This document shows positions 5,045 to 5,208 of a stretch of DNA of 5,208 bases, piece by piece. Source of the stretch: Burkholderiaceae bacterium (GTDB taxonomy: Bacteria; Pseudomonadota; Gammaproteobacteria; Burkholderiales; Burkholderiaceae); contig CANHLB010000142.1 in NCBI GenBank assembly GCA_947461335.1, positions 1-5,208 on the forward strand, given 5' to 3'. Numbering within the stretch: position 1 is the stretch's first letter; each line of letters begins with the position of its first letter. Both the position numbers and the translations under genes were made by a program. The notes below the pieces were generated by a model, which saw only the letters and a list, made by a program, of their open reading frames with translations, searched no databases and was not told where the DNA came from.

Positions 5045-5208
5045 ATGGCCGTCCAACAAAACAAAAAATCACCATCCAAACGTGGCATGCACCGTGCGCA
5101 CGACTTTTTGACCGCACCTGCTACGGCTGTTGAAGCCACAACTGGTGAGGCTCATTTGCGCCACCACATTTCACCAAACGGCTACTATCGTGGTCGTAAA
5201 GTTGTTAA
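5045..5208 (+). CDS. rpmF: 50S ribosomal protein L32, partial (3' end outside window)
   Basis: Fifty-four codons are present and the frame is still open at the window end. The product begins [20 protein letters not shown] and ends in view with [19 protein letters not shown]. coli L32 (57 aa) begins [20 protein letters not shown] and has [17 protein letters not shown]. Only a few residues are probably missing. L32 is a small basic protein of the large ribosomal subunit. This is the cysteine-free form, without the zinc-ribbon CxxC pairs found in many Gram-positive L32 proteins. The start is fixed by TAGGAG at 5033-5038, six bases before the ATG, the strongest ribosome-binding site in the window. 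In relatives the next genes are plsX and the fab fatty-acid cluster, which would lie to the right. Confidence 0.97.
   Translation, partial: MAVQQNKKSPSKRGMHRAHDFLTAPATAVEATTGEAHLRHHISPNGYYRGRKVV

Overview
The window looks like a housekeeping segment of a betaproteobacterial chromosome, most likely Burkholderiales and plausibly Polynucleobacter or a close relative. The reasons are moderate GC content, protein sequences of Burkholderiaceae type (for example the L32 start [17 protein letters not shown]), and gene order. The taxon is inferred from remembered family sequences; no search was run. No phage, insertion sequence, CRISPR array, tRNA or rRNA is visible.

Layout. Positions 1-256 hold no convincing protein gene. 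They carry a good minus-strand -10 box and several inverted repeats downstream of it, best read as the promoter and long structured 5' leader of a gene that starts left of the window, very probably rne (RNase E). Positions 257-2932 are a plus-strand set: rluC (23S rRNA pseudouridine synthase), a HAD phosphatase overlapping it by one base, and an SppA-type membrane peptidase. The set ends at a hairpin/T-run terminator at 2954-2987. Positions 2953-4322 are a minus-strand pair transcribed toward that terminator: maf/yceF (nucleotide pyrophosphatase), then a tetrapyrrole-methylase-fold (RsmI-related) methyltransferase, joined by an ATGA overlap. Positions 4364-5208 start a plus-strand set divergent from maf: yceD (DUF177), then rpmF (ribosomal protein L32, cut by the window end).

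How the genes fit together. Most act on ribosomes or RNA: RluC modifies 23S rRNA, YceD supports 23S rRNA accumulation, L32 is a 50S protein, the methyltransferase belongs to a family that includes a 16S rRNA enzyme, and the presumed left neighbour RNase E processes rRNA and mRNA. Maf/YceF clears m7GTP-like nucleotides. The order rne<-, rluC->, maf<-, yceD->, rpmF-> is the same skeleton as E. coli rne-rluC-yceF-yceD-rpmF, here with the HAD, SppA and methyltransferase genes placed between rluC and maf. I see no strong candidate for an undescribed system. The most interesting signals are regulatory: the structured minus-strand leader, the hairpin against the rluC start, the terminator built from the last codons of the opposing gene, and the compact divergent maf/yceD start region.
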